Assembly: GCA_902780935.1 (NCBI GenBank)
Contig: CACZHP010000011.1
Location: 1-64,000, forward strand
Length of the DNA: 64,000 nt
Origin: an uncultured Bacteroidia bacterium
GTDB lineage: Bacteria > Bacteroidota > Bacteroidia > Bacteroidales > UBA932
Direction: 5' to 3'
The position numbers and the translations under genes were made by a program. Under the pieces are notes generated by a model that searched no databases, had not been told where the DNA came from, and saw nothing but the letters and a program-made list of their open reading frames with translations. Of the stretch, positions 46,353-54,719 are shown in pieces. Positions within the stretch are counted from its first letter, which is position 1. Each line of letters opens with the position of its first letter.

Positions 46353-48269
46353 ATGAGAACATCATTTATAAAAAGAGCTTTTGCCGTGGTTCTGGCCGCG
46401 GTCGCCTTCGTTTCCTGCGGCAAAAAGGAATTCACTGTCACGATGGGTTCCGCCCATCAGTTCAGGGGAGATTACAAGAATTTCGTGCTGAGCGGCGAGT
46501 TCCTCGCGGAGAGCGGATCAGCCGCCTGTGTGGCCTTTCATGACGATGGGACAGGCAGCGGTTATCAGGTGCTCCTGCATGGCGGGCCTATTGACGGAAC
46601 CATAAAATCCGGCTCTCTCCTGCATGTCCGTAACCTTTATCGGGCTCTTGAGGACGAGGGAGAATGGACACCATTGGAAATAGCTGTCAGAGGGAAGAAT
46701 ATCTCAGTGAAAGTCAAGGGTGAGGACGTAGTCTGCTACACTGAGCCGGACAAGCCGTTCAGGGTCCCTGAGCGTAGCAAGATGCTCCTGGGCCATGGGA
46801 AGATCAGTATTTTGGGAGGTCACGGGACGGTGAGCTTCAAGGATCTGACAATCAAGCGTCTGCCAGACGATGCGACCAATCCTTGCGACACCCTCCCCCC
46901 GATTGACGAGTCCACTGACAAGGCTATCCGTCTCCAGCAGGAGGATTTCCCGGTCATCGACTGGCATGTCCACCTTAAGGGAGGCTTGACCGCCGGGATG
47001 GCTCATGCGATGAGCATGAATTACGGCATTAACTACGGCGTCGCTCCCAATGCCGGAGCCGGTGGAGTGGGCAGGATGCTCGCCAATGACGAGGAGGTCT
47101 ATGAATATTTCGACGAGGTCAAGGACATGCCTTTCCTGCGGGGAGTGCAGGGAGAAGGCCGTAAATGGACGGCTGACTTCTCCTCCGAGGCGCTTGGGGT
47201 CTTTGACTACTTATTCACGGACGCCATGACGATCGTGGACCAGAAAGGCCGTATCGCCAGAATCTACCGCAATGAAGAGGTGCGGCCGGAGGGTCTCTCC
47301 GATCAGAAATACATGGACCTGATCGTGGATCAGACGGTCAAGATCCTCTCCAACGAGCCTGCTGACATATTCGCCAACGCTTTCTTCCTTCCCGAGTTCC
47401 TGAATGACCGGTTCGATCAGATGTGGACTCCGGAAAGGGTAGCCAGGGTTTTGGACGTGATGGAGAAGAACGGGATAGCCCTCGAGATCAGCGCCCGCTA
47501 TCTTATTCCTAATGAATATATTATCCGTGAGGCGAAGAAGCGCGGGATCAAGTTCACCTTCGGCACCAACAATGTGGACGCTAATTTCGGGAGGCTGGAG
47601 TACAGCATCGACATGGCCCGAAAGTGCGGCTTGACGGCTGCGGACATGTGGTTCCCGAACCTAAGCACCAGGGCCTCGCGACCGACAGTTATCTATAATC
47701 ATTTCGAGGATGGTAAGACCGTGCTGTTCAACGGCAAGGATCTTTCCGGCTGGGTGCCGGTCACGGAGTCTGAGTCCCCGGAACCAGTTTTCAAGGTTGA
47801 GGACGGAGTCATAGTCGTTTCCGGCAAGCCCAATGGCTATCTCAGGACAGCCCGGCAGTACGGGGATTATTCCCTGCATGTGGAGTGGAAATGGATCGGG
47901 AAGGGCACCAACAGCGGAATATTCCAGCGTATCCAGGCGGGAGACAAGGTCTGGCCCGTGGCTTATGAGTGCCAATTAATGGCTGGTAGGGCCGGGGACA
48001 TCGTCGGTCTTGGTGGCGGGAGGATCAAGGAGATTCCTTACGATCCCGCGGTCAAGTTCCCTATGAAGAAGAGAGTCCATTCCGGGGCTCAGATCGAGCT
48101 TCCGGACGGGGAGTGGAACCGTGCGGAGATCATTTGCAAGGGGGATAAGATGACGGTTTATATTAACGGAAGCCTCGAGAACGTGGTGACGCTATCACAT
48201 AAGACCGGTTATATCGCCCTGCAGAGCGAGGGTGGTCCGCTGGCGTTCCGGAATATTTACATCGAATAA
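46353..48269 (+). CDS. DUF1080 - metal-hydrolase-like - DUF1080 fusion lipoprotein
   Basis: 638 aa. Lipobox FVSC (Cys23). Three parts: an N-terminal jelly-roll (about 30-170, YQVLLHGGPIDG, GTVSFKDLTIKRLP), a middle PHP/amidohydrolase-like barrel opened by VIDWHVHLKGG (about 200-445, KFTFGTNNVDANFG), and a C-terminal DUF1080 domain (about 450-638, LFNGKDLSGWVPV, GKGTNSGIFQRI, LRFNIYI-type ending). DUF1080 domains are jelly-rolls, some with 3-keto-glycoside hydrolase activity. A convergent dehydrogenase ends 2 bp away; those enzymes are known to make or use 3-keto sugars, so the pair may be linked in function. Confidence 0.75.
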   Translation: MRTSFIKRAFAVVLAAVAFVSCGKKEFTVTMGSAHQFRGDYKNFVLSGEFLAESGSAACVAFHDDGTGSGYQVLLHGGPIDGTIKSGSLLHVRNLYRALEDEGEWTPLEIAVRGKNISVKVKGEDVVCYTEPDKPFRVPERSKMLLGHGKISILGGHGTVSFKDLTIKRLPDDATNPCDTLPPIDESTDKAIRLQQEDFPVIDWHVHLKGGLTAGMAHAMSMNYGINYGVAPNAGAGGVGRMLANDEEVYEYFDEVKDMPFLRGVQGEGRKWTADFSSEALGVFDYLFTDAMTIVDQKGRIARIYRNEEVRPEGLSDQKYMDLIVDQTVKILSNEPADIFANAFFLPEFLNDRFDQMWTPERVARVLDVMEKNGIALEISARYLIPNEYIIREAKKRGIKFTFGTNNVDANFGRLEYSIDMARKCGLTAADMWFPNLSTRASRPTVIYNHFEDGKTVLFNGKDLSGWVPVTESESPEPVFKVEDGVIVVSGKPNGYLRTARQYGDYSLHVEWKWIGKGTNSGIFQRIQAGDKVWPVAYECQLMAGRAGDIVGLGGGRIKEIPYDPAVKFPMKKRVHSGAQIELPDGEWNRAEIICKGDKMTVYINGSLENVVTLSHKTGYIALQSEGGPLAFRNIYIE

Positions 48270-48271
48270 GA

Positions 48272-49240
48272 TTAATCCATCGGGTAATGGACGCCCCATT
48301 CTTTGCGGAGGGAGTCCATCAATTCCATGAGGAACAAGGTCTCGGAGTGCGGCATCTGCGGCGGCTCGATGAGGCCTTTTTCCATTGCGTCCTTGCAGGC
48401 TTGGAACTCATATTCATAACCCGAAATGCTCTCTGGCACAGCGATTTCCTCTATCAGGCGGCCTCCTTTGCCATAGACCCGGATTAGCTGGGGATTGTTG
48501 GTGTTGTCGATGGTGATGCAGCCTTCGGTGCCTTCTATGCTCGCTGTGTTAAACCCTTCGCAGCACACTGAGCTTCTGATTGTCGCGAGGATTCCACCTT
48601 CCAGAGTCAGGGAGATGGTCTCGCTAATGTCAACCCCTTCGTCGGACAGGACGCATTGCGATTCGATCTTTTCTATCGGATTGTCGCAAACCATCCTGAC
48701 GAAGTTGAGGGGGTAAAGCCCTATGTCCAAAAGGGTGCCTCCGCAGAGCTCCGGACGGGTGATGCGGGGAAGGTGCATGACCCCGTGGGAGAGGGTGGCG
48801 CAAATCTGGCGAATCTGGCCTATACGGCCGTAGGAGATCAGCCTGTTTATTATGTTCCTGGCGGGCTGGTAGCGAGTCCAGATGGCTTCAGCCACGAATA
48901 CGCCTTTCTCCCTGGCCTTGCCGAGAACGGCTTTGGTCTCCCTGGCGTTGGCCATGAATGCCTTCTCCACAAGGCAGGCCTTGCCCTTTTCAAGGGCTTC
49001 CATTGTCGGTTCAAAATGGTGCGAGTGGGGAGTGGCGATATATACGAGATCCACGTCCGGATCGTCAAGTAGGGCGGCGTAAGAGCCGTATGCCCTTGGG
49101 ATCCTGAATTCTTTGGCGAATGAGTCGGCCTTCTCCTGGCTTCTTGATCCGACAGCGATGCAGTCTATCCCTTCGGTCCATTCCAATGTCCTGGCTATTT
49201 TCCCGGCTATATGGCCGGCTCCGATAATTCCGACATTCAT
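48272..49240 (-). CDS. Gfo/Idh/MocA-family NAD(P)-dependent oxidoreductase
   Basis: 322 aa. Rossmann motif VGIIGAGHIAGKIA, YIATPHSHH, and LVEKAFMAN where the family's EKP is EKA. Middle: GGTLLDIGLYPLNF. Such enzymes oxidise or reduce sugars and inositols, and some produce 3-keto glycosides. It lacks the Tat signal seen in many Bacteroidetes relatives, so it acts in the cytoplasm. First gene of the convergent set ending at 48272, followed in transcription order by nothing; upstream are 49243 and 49955. Confidence 0.87.
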   Translation of the reverse strand: MNVGIIGAGHIAGKIARTLEWTEGIDCIAVGSRSQEKADSFAKEFRIPRAYGSYAALLDDPDVDLVYIATPHSHHFEPTMEALEKGKACLVEKAFMANARETKAVLGKAREKGVFVAEAIWTRYQPARNIINRLISYGRIGQIRQICATLSHGVMHLPRITRPELCGGTLLDIGLYPLNFVRMVCDNPIEKIESQCVLSDEGVDISETISLTLEGGILATIRSSVCCEGFNTASIEGTEGCITIDNTNNPQLIRVYGKGGRLIEEIAVPESISGYEYEFQACKDAMEKGLIEPPQMPHSETLFLMELMDSLRKEWGVHYPMD

Positions 49241-49242
49241 GG

Positions 49243-49947
49243 TTATATGATTTTAGTGATTTGTTTTTCAGTCGCTTCCGGGAATAATTCCTCGATGTGG
49301 GCGATGAGTTTCTCTCTGGATTCTTCAGGGGTGCAGCCACATTTCAGTGTGCTGCCGCCGATATGCCACGGACCGAAATCTTCGGTCGGACGCTCGAACA
49401 GGGACTCCGGAGTGCAGTATGAGGCGGTCTGCCAGCCTTTATATTCAAGATTGGGCCCTCTGTAAACCCTTTGGATGTCGCCGATGATCAGCCTGGTTCC
49501 GTTCATGAGGCTTGCGAGTATGGAATCCGACTTGCTTTTCTTTACGTTGAGCAGTTCCCGGATTTGTCTCGAGACGCAAGATCCTTCTTTTTCAATGAAT
49601 CTCAGCACCTTCCGCCCTTCGGCAGTGGGCTTGTGCTTCTCTTGGTGAAGACGCCAATTACGAAGATGGGCATACCACTGCGGGGTGGCGAAGGCGGATT
49701 TCCCGCTGCAGAGGAACTTCCCGTAAACGATCTCCCCGCTTTGCACGACATCCACTTTCCAGTCCCATGGCCCCAGATTCTCTTCCGTGAACCAGCAGTC
49801 CGGGGGAGTGAGCTCTTCTATTGAATATCCCGTTACCGGGTTCTCGAAAAATGGGATAATCCCATAAGCCTTAATGGCTTCCAGCATCGATGAGCTGTCA
49901 GTCACCTTAATCCCGAGCGGGTTGCCTTTATGATTGAAAATGGACAT
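49243..49947 (-). CDS. AlkZ-related winged-helix protein
   Basis: 234 aa. Pattern IPFFENPVTGYSIEELTPPDCWF, GPWDWKVDVV, YGKFLCSGKSAFATPQWYAHLRNWR, then a wHTH-like stretch (LRFIEKEGSCVSRQIRELLNVKKSK) and a C-terminal TPEESREKLIAHIEELFPEATEKQI. Recalled as a Bacteroidetes family named AlkZ-related; the QxQ catalytic site is not apparent, so glycosylase activity is doubtful. It starts 7 bp after DUF4153 ends and stops 2 bp before the dehydrogenase ATG, so it is in that operon. Confidence 0.6.
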   Translation of the reverse strand: MSIFNHKGNPLGIKVTDSSSMLEAIKAYGIIPFFENPVTGYSIEELTPPDCWFTEENLGPWDWKVDVVQSGEIVYGKFLCSGKSAFATPQWYAHLRNWRLHQEKHKPTAEGRKVLRFIEKEGSCVSRQIRELLNVKKSKSDSILASLMNGTRLIIGDIQRVYRGPNLEYKGWQTASYCTPESLFERPTEDFGPWHIGGSTLKCGCTPEESREKLIAHIEELFPEATEKQITKII

Positions 49948-49954
49948 TCAAGGC

Positions 49955-51400
49955 TTATGGCTTTCGGAATAGTGAGATTTGGAGGGTCAAGAAAGAGACA
50001 TCCTCATTGTTGATGTCGCTTATCTCGTCGAATAAGGCTAGATAACTGTCGTTTTTGTAAACGAGTCTCGGAAGCGGATCCTCGCCCGGGGCATCCAGAG
50101 CCTTGCGGATCTCGCATCTCAGAAGTTCTTCGGTCCTGGTGCTGTCCTTGTAGAAAACCGCCACTTCGGAATCTTCGTAGTAATGATAACGGACTGGGGG
50201 GACAAATATGGTATATTCCCCAAGATCAATAGGTTCTGTGATGTCGTTGAGGTTCCATACGTGGATGCTCTCCACCTTCTCAATGTTTTCTGAGGTTTCT
50301 TCGATGACTTCTTCCGGCCTGTCCGCCTGGCTTCTTCTCTCAAAATCCTTAGCCCTTATTCCTGGAATATAGGTGAAAAGGATCAGCGCTCCGGCCAGGA
50401 TGAGGGTCATCATCTGGAAGTTCCTGGTTTTCTCTTTCACCAGCATGGCGGTGAAGATGGTCAGGAGAATGGCTGTGAGCAGGACATAGAACCTGGGTTC
50501 CGTGATCCCGTAGTCGCTTATCCGCCGGATTATCCCAACCCAAAGCAGGGCCAAAGGAGGAAGGGCTATCGCCGGGAAAGCCTTGTAGAACCACTCGAAA
50601 TGACGTTTTTCGGCAAGAGTCCGTAGCAGGTAGCAGGCCAGGGCAAGCGCCATGAATATAGACACCATATAGACAACGCCTCCTTTAGGAAGCTCCCAGC
50701 GGACAATTATCCTGATAATGTACAGCAGAAGGATGGCCGTGTAGATGACCAGGGCCGGAGAGAGGATGAAGTCAATGACGATTCGGATGATCCTGTCCCA
50801 GTTCTCTTTAGCCTTGTCCCCGGTCACGAAAGAGCAGCAGAGCAAAGGAATCACTCCAAAAGCTATGAAAGCGTTGGGGTGGGTGAACCAGTTGTCGGAC
50901 ATGTTCAGGTCAAACAGGAAGCTTACAGAGGCGATGATCGCCGTCAGGATCGCCATGATCAAGGCACCGATCAGGAAACCTTTCGCCACACTTAGGACAG
51001 TGTCCAGAATATGCTTCCCATATTGCTGGTTGTCAAGCGGTTCTTTGCCGATTATGAGCAGGATTATGGCGAGTATGTAGGCTACTGCCAGGGTCCAGCC
51101 GGGGTCTGCCCGGCCCCAAAGCAGCAACGGGATCCACAGGAACCATGAAAGGATGTATAAGGCTTTGAAGACGGGGTGTTTCCCGCCTAATCTGTGGAGC
51201 GAGAACAGCAGGACATAGTGCGGGAAGAACCAGAAAAACATGTAGTAGATGTCTTTCCCGTCCAGAGCCGCTCCAATCTTTTTCGCCAATACGAAAAGAA
51301 TGAAATATGTCAGTCCCAGCAGAGCCTCCAGCGGGAACCTCCGTAAGCTTCCGCCCAATCCTTTCGCCAGTTTGGCGACGCTGTCCTTCAGTTTTGCCAT
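49955..51400 (-). CDS. DUF4153-family integral membrane protein
   Basis: 481 aa, with about ten to twelve hydrophobic segments in residues 20-350 (LLGLTYFILFVLA, GALIMAILTAIIASVSFLF, LVIYTAILLLYIIRIIV and others) and a soluble C-terminal domain of about 130 residues. Length and pattern fit DUF4153. Function unknown. Follows the hypothetical gene at 51416 by 15 bp on the same strand. Confidence 0.75.
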   Translation of the reverse strand: MAKLKDSVAKLAKGLGGSLRRFPLEALLGLTYFILFVLAKKIGAALDGKDIYYMFFWFFPHYVLLFSLHRLGGKHPVFKALYILSWFLWIPLLLWGRADPGWTLAVAYILAIILLIIGKEPLDNQQYGKHILDTVLSVAKGFLIGALIMAILTAIIASVSFLFDLNMSDNWFTHPNAFIAFGVIPLLCCSFVTGDKAKENWDRIIRIVIDFILSPALVIYTAILLLYIIRIIVRWELPKGGVVYMVSIFMALALACYLLRTLAEKRHFEWFYKAFPAIALPPLALLWVGIIRRISDYGITEPRFYVLLTAILLTIFTAMLVKEKTRNFQMMTLILAGALILFTYIPGIRAKDFERRSQADRPEEVIEETSENIEKVESIHVWNLNDITEPIDLGEYTIFVPPVRYHYYEDSEVAVFYKDSTRTEELLRCEIRKALDAPGEDPLPRLVYKNDSYLALFDEISDINNEDVSFLTLQISLFRKP

Positions 51401-51415
51401 GATGATTCAGAAAGA

Positions 51416-52081
51416 TTATTTGCGGGGTTTCAGGCGCTGGTTGGAGATGCGGAGGAAGCGGCCGAGCTGCTTGTTTTTCATGATCGCTTCCTCACATTTG
51501 ACAGGCATGTGGTACGTGAAACCTTCAAGGTCGCAGCCCACATAGAAATCCTCGGGGAGATCCTCCCTGAGATCGGCCCCTCCATTGTTCCCGGCGGATA
51601 TTCCAGGAGTGAAGATCTCCTTGTAGATGTAGGGCGGCCCGTCCAGCCTGAAGCAAAGGGTGCGTTTGGTACTCTCTGTGTAGCCGCCTCCACTCTCGAA
51701 CCTGGTCCAGCCCAGGGGAATGTCGCAGTGGAGGAACTGGAGTCCAAGTTCTTTGGCCAGCCGTTCAGCGAGGGAGTTATATTCGCCCCTGATAAGGACT
51801 TTGTTGGTTACCAGGTACTTGTCCAGCTCGGGTGTGCGCTCAATGCTCTTCACCGAGAAGGCTATGATAAGGCACTCGATGGAGGCGAACGCCTCGATGA
51901 AGCCTTTTGTGACCTTGGTTATTCCCTTGTCGAATTCCAGTGAGGAATACTCTTCGGGCTTGAAGGAGCCAGGGCGGGCATCCAGGTCTTCAGCGCATAC
52001 CGTCCCTTTGCCCTCCACTCGGAGGTTGTCGTCCCATTCATTGATGAATGTGATCTTGTCGTTGTGGTCTGAGAAGTACAT
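51416..52081 (-). CDS. hypothetical cytoplasmic protein
   Basis: 221 aa, no signal or membrane segment. Mixed alpha/beta, with VEGKGTVCAEDLDARPG near the N-terminus and a C-terminal basic tail (RISNQRLKPRK). Not recognised. A -7 box (TATCTTTA) at 52109-52102 lies about 20 nt before the ATG, so this is probably the first gene of the four-gene operon ending at 48272. Confidence 0.65.
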   Translation of the reverse strand: MYFSDHNDKITFINEWDDNLRVEGKGTVCAEDLDARPGSFKPEEYSSLEFDKGITKVTKGFIEAFASIECLIIAFSVKSIERTPELDKYLVTNKVLIRGEYNSLAERLAKELGLQFLHCDIPLGWTRFESGGGYTESTKRTLCFRLDGPPYIYKEIFTPGISAGNNGGADLREDLPEDFYVGCDLEGFTYHMPVKCEEAIMKNKQLGRFLRISNQRLKPRK

Positions 52082-52101
52082 ATCATGTCACTATTTGTCC
52101 A

Positions 52102-52128
52102 TAAAGATAGCATTAATTAATAACTTTC
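52102..52128. promoter_or_regulatory. divergent -7 boxes, hypothetical operon and lipoprotein gene
   Basis: Minus box TATCTTTA at 52109-52102 serves the gene starting at 52081. Plus box TAACTTTC at 52121-52128 serves the ATG at 52142, leaving a 13-nt leader. Both are one base off the consensus. Confidence 0.5.
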
Positions 52129-52141
52129 CTTAAATTGCGGT

Positions 52142-53722
52142 ATGAGAAAGATAGCGATTATAGCATCCTTGCCACTAATTATATCCGCCTGCTGCCGGGG
52201 TCCGGTTTACGAGCGCCTGAACCTTCAGGCCGAATCTGAATATCTCCATCCGGTCCGTCCGGCTTCCGAAGGCAGGAACCCCTGTTGGAACAAGTTCGCT
52301 AAGAAGTTCATGTATGCGCCTGCGTTTGAAGTGCCTTCTGTTCCAGGGACTGACAAATACCGCTTTACAGTAAGGGGTGTTGAGGGGAGTTGGTCTTTCC
52401 TGTCAGACAGGCCAGACGCCGACTTGTCTCCGATCTGGAACCAGATTCCTCCCTCATATGTGGATTTGACAGTAGAAGCATTGGTAGGGGCGACCGCAGA
52501 CACGGTTTACTCAAGAAGTTTCCTGAGGGATTTCCCGTTCAAAGGTCCTTATAACGGCCCGGTCAGGAGTTACAAGGAGGCCGCGATTCGGGCAGCCCTT
52601 CACAACCATCTGATGCCTCAGGTACAAAACTGGATAGGAAATACAGTCCCGGACATGTCTTTATGGACAAATACATATCCATGCAAGATAATAGGCTCCA
52701 CTATTCGTAACGAGTGTCTTGTGGCCCGCTTGCTTCCAGACAGGAAGGAAAACGCCCTTGAGGTGGCTCGTTCAGCTGCGGCTTTTTTGATTGTGCAAAG
52801 CCGTCCCGAAGGGGATCCCCTGGCATTTTTCCCGCCCACATATTACCTTGACACACAAGCTTCTGGCGAAGAGCAGAATCAGGGGAAGACGATGACTATG
52901 GAGGCCACCTTTGCCGGGAACGCCTTTCTGGACTTGTACGATGTGACGGGAGAAAATGAATGGCTTGACAGGGCGGTCGAGATTGGCCGTACATATGTGC
53001 GGTTGCAGAGAGAAGATGGATCGCTGCCAATCAAGGTGGATTTCGCCACCGGAGAGCCAGTCAACGATGCCCATGCCCTGCTGCATCCGCTGCTAAGGTA
53101 TTTCCAACGTCTTGAAGGGTATTCATTCGGTGAATTCTCTCAGGCTAGGCTGAAAGCCGAGCGATGGATGGATGAGACAGCGATGGAGCGTTTCGAGTTG
53201 ACAGGCCAGTTTGAGGATGTTAACGTGCTTGGACTAGAGCCATATCAAAACCTGACGAACTGCACAGCCGCACCTTACGCCTCATATATTCTGGATAAAG
53301 GAACTATTAGTGAATCAGATATTTCCAACGCTGTGGACCTCATTCGTTTCTGCGAGGACCAGTTCGTCCATTGGGATTATGCTGACACGACAGCTGATGG
53401 ATTCCACAAGTCCAACGCCCCTTGTGTACATGAGCAATACAAGTTTGAGGTTCCGGTCGATGACAGCAGTTGCAATGTCGCCAACGCTTGGCTTGACCTG
53501 TATGAGGTCACAGGCGACCTTCTGGCGCTCGCCAAAGCGAAGGCGTTGATAGATAATATCACCATCCAGCAGAACGCCCAGGATGGAATGATCCCTACCA
53601 TATTCAATTGGAGAAAGCCCGGGAATGGGGGAGATTACTGGATGAACTGTAGTTATGCCTCCATAACCACATTACTGCGTCTCGCATCGATGACTGAGGA
53701 CTTGAATCGTCTTGAGGACTGA
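52142..53722 (+). CDS. lipoprotein with predicted (alpha/alpha)6-barrel
   Basis: 526 aa. Lipobox IISAC. The body from about residue 135 has repeated helix pairs (AAIRAALHNHL, YDVTGENEWLDRAVEIGRTYVRL, LHPLLRYFQRL, LYEVTGDLLALAKAKALIDNI) typical of (alpha/alpha)6 barrels of glycoside hydrolases, lyases and epimerases; ending WMNCSYASITTLLRL is also typical. No specific family recognised. Stop codon is directly abutted by the convergent EEP gene's stop at 53723. Confidence 0.65.
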   Translation: MRKIAIIASLPLIISACCRGPVYERLNLQAESEYLHPVRPASEGRNPCWNKFAKKFMYAPAFEVPSVPGTDKYRFTVRGVEGSWSFLSDRPDADLSPIWNQIPPSYVDLTVEALVGATADTVYSRSFLRDFPFKGPYNGPVRSYKEAAIRAALHNHLMPQVQNWIGNTVPDMSLWTNTYPCKIIGSTIRNECLVARLLPDRKENALEVARSAAAFLIVQSRPEGDPLAFFPPTYYLDTQASGEEQNQGKTMTMEATFAGNAFLDLYDVTGENEWLDRAVEIGRTYVRLQREDGSLPIKVDFATGEPVNDAHALLHPLLRYFQRLEGYSFGEFSQARLKAERWMDETAMERFELTGQFEDVNVLGLEPYQNLTNCTAAPYASYILDKGTISESDISNAVDLIRFCEDQFVHWDYADTTADGFHKSNAPCVHEQYKFEVPVDDSSCNVANAWLDLYEVTGDLLALAKAKALIDNITIQQNAQDGMIPTIFNWRKPGNGGDYWMNCSYASITTLLRLASMTEDLNRLED

Positions 53723-54658
53723 TTACTTAGGCAACTGAAGGATGACCTTTATAGGGAAGTGGTCGGAGGGGGTGCGAGCCTGGAATGCTTGGAAGGAGAT
53801 CTCCTTCGGGAAGTTCCCGTTCTCGTATTTCTGGGCCTCAGGGGTCATGGTGCGGTAGGTGTCGGTCAGGACCCCGTAGCGGATGACCCTTGTTTGCGGC
53901 GAGACGAAGACGTGGTCTATCCTGCTGGTTGTGAAACTGTTGGGATCGAAACCGTTGGCCGTGCCGTCGAGGGCGTAGCGGATCTCGCAGATTTCGTAAC
54001 TGTCGGAGAGAATCCCGCTGCCGGTGAACACTCTGTAGATTGGGTTGTTCTGGTCAACGTTGAAGTCGCCGGTCAGGACCACAGGTTTGCCGCCACAGAT
54101 CTCCTTGATTTTCTGTACGACCAGCTTGGCGCTCTCCATTCTGGCCTGTACCCCGATATGGTCCATGTGGAGGCTCATGTAGTAAAGTTCCTGCTTTGTC
54201 GCTTTTACCCTGAAATGGCCCCAGGTGCAAATCCTGTTGAGGGCCGCATCCCATCCGATGCTCGGAACGTCGGGAGTTTGGGAAAGCCAGAAGTCGCCAT
54301 GATCCAGAAGATCAAATACTTCCGTCTTGTAGAATATTGCCGAATGCTCGCCGGCCTGCTTGCCGTCATCACGTCCGACGCCAATATATTCATAACCGGG
54401 GAGAAGGGCCTTCATCCCCTCAAGCTGGCCGATGTAACCCTCCTGAGTCCCGAAGATCTCGAGGTCGTGGAAGAGGATCTGCTGGGCGATGATTGGAAGC
54501 CGCTGGCCCCAACCGTTGCCCTTAAGGGAGTCGCCCTTGTTCTCGTAACGGATGTTGTAGGAGCCGACCTGGAGGGTTGTGGCCCGGCGGGAAGTGCCGC
54601 AGCTCACCGCCAGGATCGCGGCGGTGGCGGAAACCAGAAGAAGTCTCAGGAGTCTCAT
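53723..54658 (-). CDS. endonuclease/exonuclease/phosphatase-family lipoprotein
   Basis: 311 aa. Lipobox LAVSC. EEP motifs: VGSYNIRYEN, FGTQEGYIGQL (Glu), YYMSLHMDHIG, VVLTGDFNVDQNNP and the final RTPSDHFPIKVIL. Relatives in Bacteroidetes include secreted nucleases and sphingomyelinase-like or phosphatase enzymes, so substrate is not certain. Its stop abuts that of the convergent gene with zero spacing. It is a second EEP enzyme, not adjacent to the cluster at 15705. Confidence 0.82.
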   Translation of the reverse strand: MRLLRLLLVSATAAILAVSCGTSRRATTLQVGSYNIRYENKGDSLKGNGWGQRLPIIAQQILFHDLEIFGTQEGYIGQLEGMKALLPGYEYIGVGRDDGKQAGEHSAIFYKTEVFDLLDHGDFWLSQTPDVPSIGWDAALNRICTWGHFRVKATKQELYYMSLHMDHIGVQARMESAKLVVQKIKEICGGKPVVLTGDFNVDQNNPIYRVFTGSGILSDSYEICEIRYALDGTANGFDPNSFTTSRIDHVFVSPQTRVIRYGVLTDTYRTMTPEAQKYENGNFPKEISFQAFQARTPSDHFPIKVILQLPK

Positions 54659-54670
54659 AGGCGTTATTAA

Positions 54671-54708
54671 TTGTCACGAAAGTTAATAAATACTATCTTT
54701 ACTGACAA
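54671..54708. promoter_or_regulatory. interlocked divergent promoters
   Basis: Plus: -33 TTG 54671-54673, 20-nt spacer, -7 TATCTTTA 54694-54701 (ATG 54720). Minus: -33 TTG 54708-54706, 20-nt spacer, -7 TAACTTTC 54685-54678 (ATG 54658). The four elements interdigitate within 38 bp, so the two promoters cannot be used at once. Confidence 0.65.
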
Positions 54709-54719
54709 ATTAGGTTTTT

